DNA from: an uncultured Verrucomicrobiota bacterium
GTDB lineage: Bacteria > Verrucomicrobiota > Kiritimatiellia > RFP12 > UBA1067
DNA: 7,444 bases
Direction: 5' to 3'
Assembly (NCBI GenBank): GCA_946631535.1
Contig: CAMPAF010000143.1
Location: 1 to 7,444 of the forward strand
The position numbers were made by a program, and so were the translations under genes. The stretch's first letter is position 1, and every line of letters starts with the position of its first letter. The notes under the pieces were generated by a model. It ran no database searches and had not been told where the DNA came from. It saw only the letters and a list, made by a program, of their open reading frames with translations. Below are positions 5,372-7,444 of this stretch, in pieces.

Positions 5372-6552
5372 AAAAGAAGGTTGTCATCGTTCTTGAGACG
5401 GGCGCTCAGCCGGGGCGGGCCCAGCTGATCGGCATCCTGCGCGGCATCAACGCCGGGCGCCTCGACTGGGAACTGGACATCGTTCCCTCGCGACGAAAGG
5501 TAACCGCCGCCACGGTAAAGCGCGCCTTGGGCGACGGCACCGACGGCGTGATCCTCGCGCACCCCGCACGCCCTGGCGTTCCCGAACAGCTTCAGCGGCA
5601 AGGCAAGCCGACGGTGTTCATGGACGTCCTCTCGCAAAGCGACATGCCGGCCGTTCCCACGAGCCGCTACCTCCGCGTGGACGATGCGGCGATCGGCCGT
5701 GCCGCCGCTCGCCACTTCCTTTCGCTCGGTGCATTCCGGTCCTTCGCGTTCGTCCACGATCCGCGCGACGAAATCTGGACCCGCGAACGGCAAGCCGCTT
5801 TCGCCGCGACGCTCGCCGAGTCCGGCCACGCCTGCAAGACCTTCATCCCGACATCCCGGGAGGGTCGCGCTCCTGCGCGACCGCAAGAGCTCCCCTCCTT
5901 CCTCCTCTCGCTCCCCCTCCCCGCGGCCGTGCTGGCGGCCAGCGACCTCGTCGCGGAGGACGTCCTCGCCGCCTGCAAAGCGGTCGGACTCGCCATCCCT
6001 GACGACGTCGCCGTCCTCGGCGTCGACAACGACATGGGCCTCTGCAACCGTCTCTCCCCGCGCCTCTCCAGCATCGAGCCAGACTTCGAGGAAGAGGGAT
6101 TCCGCGCCGCGATGGAGCTGGAGTCGCTGTTCGGACACACTGTACAAATCGACGACCATCCGCTTGCCGACGTGCGCCTTGTCGAGCGCGCATCGACGAA
6201 ACCGCTCCCCCCGGCCACGCGGCTCGTCGACCGCGCGCTTGCGTTCATCGACGAAAACTACCGCACGCCGATCACGCCACGCGACGTGGCGCGGCACCTC
6301 GGCGTCTCGCGCCGCCTCATCGACCTCCGCTTCCGCCAGCTCCAGCACGCGACGCTCCTCGCCACGATCATCGAACGCCGCCTCGCCGCACTCTGCAAAA
6401 TGTTGAAGGAGGAAACAGCCCCCTTGCGCGAGCTAATCGCCGCCTGCGGGTTCAGCAGCGCCGTCCGTGCCGCCCACCTCTTCAAGGAGCATTACGGACT
6501 CTCCATGTCCGCCTATCGAAAGGCAAACGCTTCGGACAAGAAAGAAAAATGA
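5368..6552 (+). CDS. XylR-type transcriptional regulator (LacI-like sugar-binding domain plus AraC HTH)
   Basis: A 394-aa protein, about the length of E. coli XylR. Residues about 1-275 form a periplasmic-binding-protein-like effector domain: MKKKVVIVLETGAQPGRAQL at the start, DGVILAHP, the hinge-region block DDVAVLGVDNDMGLCNRLSP, then LSSIEPDFEEEGFRAAMELE. Residues about 286-388 are an AraC DNA-binding domain (ITPRDVARHLGVSRRLIDLR; then ELIAACGFSSAVRAAHLFKE, GLSMSAYRK). Regulators of this architecture sense a sugar in the cytoplasm and control uptake or degradation genes; the actual ligand is unknown here. ATG 5368 is chosen because it overlaps the upstream TGA and starts directly on the first beta strand; GTG 5347 is possible. 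Its own stop overlaps the next ATG (6549). A palindromic insert encodes SREGRAPARP near residues 163-172, in the effector domain. Confidence 0.92.
   Translation: MKKKVVIVLETGAQPGRAQLIGILRGINAGRLDWELDIVPSRRKVTAATVKRALGDGTDGVILAHPARPGVPEQLQRQGKPTVFMDVLSQSDMPAVPTSRYLRVDDAAIGRAAARHFLSLGAFRSFAFVHDPRDEIWTRERQAAFAATLAESGHACKTFIPTSREGRAPARPQELPSFLLSLPLPAAVLAASDLVAEDVLAACKAVGLAIPDDVAVLGVDNDMGLCNRLSPRLSSIEPDFEEEGFRAAMELESLFGHTVQIDDHPLADVRLVERASTKPLPPATRLVDRALAFIDENYRTPITPRDVARHLGVSRRLIDLRFRQLQHATLLATIIERRLAALCKMLKEETAPLRELIAACGFSSAVRAAHLFKEHYGLSMSAYRKANASDKKEK
5858..5886 (+). repeat. REP-like palindrome inserted in frame within the XylR-like gene
   Basis: GGTCGCGC (5863-5870), loop TCCT, GCGCGACC (5875-5882) form a perfect 8-bp stem with a 4-nt loop. 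The element is read through as REGRAPARP. From memory, similar 'REGxAPAxP' peptides recur in unrelated proteins of Verrucomicrobiota/Lentisphaerota genomes, where they come from dispersed palindromic repeats. Here it falls in a linker between the two lobes of the effector domain, where insertion is likely to be tolerated. Confidence 0.6.
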
Positions 6553-7444
6553 ACATGAAAGCAAAGTCGAACCGAACAGCGAAGTTCTCAACCAGAACAT
6601 TCCTATTCCTCGCGGCGGCGGTTGCCGCCTACGCGGCAACCGCAGTCCGCGCGGACGATCCGGCGGAGGGCATGGCGAAGGTGCTCGACGGCTACGTCTC
6701 GTCGGAACGCATCGCCGGCGTCGTGAGCGTGCTGAGCGATGCCGACTACAACGTCCAGTTCGACTGCGTGGGCTGGGCCGAACGCGGAAAGCGGAAGATG
6801 GCGCCCGACACGCTCTTCGCGATCTTCTCGATGACGAAGACGTTTACCGGCGCCGCGCTCATGTGCGCGATCGACGACGGCAAGCTCGCGCTCGACGACG
6901 AGGTGGCGAAGTACCTGCCCGAGTTCGCCGACGTCAAAATGAAGGACGGCTCCAAGCCGAATCGCCCGCTCACCATCCGCCACCTCACCACGCACACGAC
7001 GGGATGGCGCGGCGGCACTGGCGTGGTCAACCGCGACATCCCCCTCCGCGACGTGGCCCGGCAGCTCGCCGCACGTCCCCTTTCCTTCCAGCCCGGCGAG
7101 ACGTTTGCCTACGGCAACGCCTGGATCTGCACGGCGGCGGCCTGCCTGGAAGTCGCGATCGGCAAGCCCTACGAGGTCTACCTCAAGGAACGAGTGCTCG
7201 ACCCGCTCGGCATGAAGGACACCACCTTCACGCCGAACGCCGAACAGCTCGCGCGCCTCGTCTGCGCCTACACGTCCGACGACAAGCCCCTCCGCCCGGC
7301 GGCGGACCGCTGCGTGCAGCAGCTTGTCTTCCCCAAGGAGAAACCCGTCTTTCCCGCCGCGAGCGGCGGACTCTTCTCCACGCCGCGCGACATGATCGCC
7401 TTCTCCCAGATGCTCGCGCACCACGGCGAATGGAAGGGCAAGAC
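6549..7444 (+). CDS. exported serine hydrolase, class C beta-lactamase / D-Ala-D-Ala carboxypeptidase-like, partial
   Basis: The frame opens with ATG at 6549 (alternative ATG 6555) and runs off the right edge after 298 residues. A signal peptide is visible: basic residues up to R16, a hydrophobic stretch FLFLAAAVAAYAATA, and probable cleavage after VRA at residue 35. The serine beta-lactamase/transpeptidase fold follows. The catalytic motif SMTK is at residues 94-97 (Ser94 nucleophile, Lys97), inside LFAIFSMTKTFTGAAL. RHLTTHTTGW is the typical HLL(T/S)H(T/S)SG-like block. The second motif YGN is at 188-190, within FAYGNAW. 'LGMKDTTF' and 'ASGGLFSTPRDM' match the family. The third motif (KTG/HTG-like) would lie beyond the window. 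Enzymes of this family cleave beta-lactams, D-amino-acid peptides or esters; the substrate cannot be assigned. The 4-base overlap with the XylR-like gene suggests coupled expression. Confidence 0.9.
   Translation, partial: MNMKAKSNRTAKFSTRTFLFLAAAVAAYAATAVRADDPAEGMAKVLDGYVSSERIAGVVSVLSDADYNVQFDCVGWAERGKRKMAPDTLFAIFSMTKTFTGAALMCAIDDGKLALDDEVAKYLPEFADVKMKDGSKPNRPLTIRHLTTHTTGWRGGTGVVNRDIPLRDVARQLAARPLSFQPGETFAYGNAWICTAAACLEVAIGKPYEVYLKERVLDPLGMKDTTFTPNAEQLARLVCAYTSDDKPLRPAADRCVQQLVFPKEKPVFPAASGGLFSTPRDMIAFSQMLAHHGEWKGK

Noticed and set aside
5365..6348. Minus-strand open frame of 327 codons opposite the XylR-like gene
   Set aside because: Antisense shadow; the plus-strand frame has two clear domains in the right order and length.
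6603..7424. Minus-strand open frame of 273 codons opposite the serine hydrolase
   Set aside because: Antisense shadow of a gene with SxxK and YxN catalytic motifs and a signal peptide.

Overview
The window is GC-rich, double-membrane-type bacterial DNA. The gene content suggests a Kiritimatiellota/Lentisphaerota/Verrucomicrobiota-like (PVC superphylum) gut or anaerobic organism. The pointers are a large secreted multi-LamG protein, a fragment of a secreted 'WTGGDGRW' passenger-type protein, a XylR-type LacI/AraC hybrid regulator, an AraC regulator, an AAA-ATPase-like protein, and a REP-like palindrome encoding a GRAPARP-type peptide inside a gene. This placement is inference from family content; no marker gene is present.

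Layout. Positions 1-428 (minus) hold the N-terminal part of an AAA-ATPase-like protein, running off the left edge. Positions 467-1435 (minus) hold an AraC-family regulator with an N-terminal cupin. Across a 122-bp divergent promoter region lies a 925-aa secreted protein (1558-4335, plus) with four tandem LamG/concanavalin-like jelly-roll repeats and a C-terminal Ig-like domain. Convergent with it is a 100-aa secreted protein (4372-4674, minus) that looks like the truncated start of a much larger beta-solenoid protein. Next comes an AT-richer intergenic stretch of about 440 bp. A plus-strand cluster follows: an 84-aa unknown protein (5117-5371), a XylR-like regulator (5368-6552) and a class C beta-lactamase/D-alanyl-D-alanine carboxypeptidase-like serine hydrolase (6549 to the right edge). 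These three are joined by two 4-base ATGA stop/start overlaps, so they are probably one translationally coupled operon.

Regulation. The clearest shared signal is an extended -10 element of the form TGATAAACT (TGATAGACT once). It sits 29-32 nt upstream of the start codons of four genes: the ATPase, the LamG protein, the truncated secreted protein and the 84-aa ORF. A fifth, related element (TGGACA, 17 nt, TGCTACACT) ends only 8 nt before the AraC-regulator ATG, which has no Shine-Dalgarno sequence and so is probably translated from a leaderless mRNA. The AraC regulator likely controls its divergent LamG neighbour. The LamG promoter lacks a recognisable -35 and carries an imperfect palindrome where the -35 should be.

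How the genes may work together (inference): two sensor-regulator modules, each next to an exported protein. One pairs a cupin-AraC regulator with a carbohydrate-binding-like surface or secreted protein. The other pairs a sugar-sensing XylR-type regulator with an exported serine hydrolase. I saw no tRNA, rRNA, CRISPR array or intact insertion sequence.
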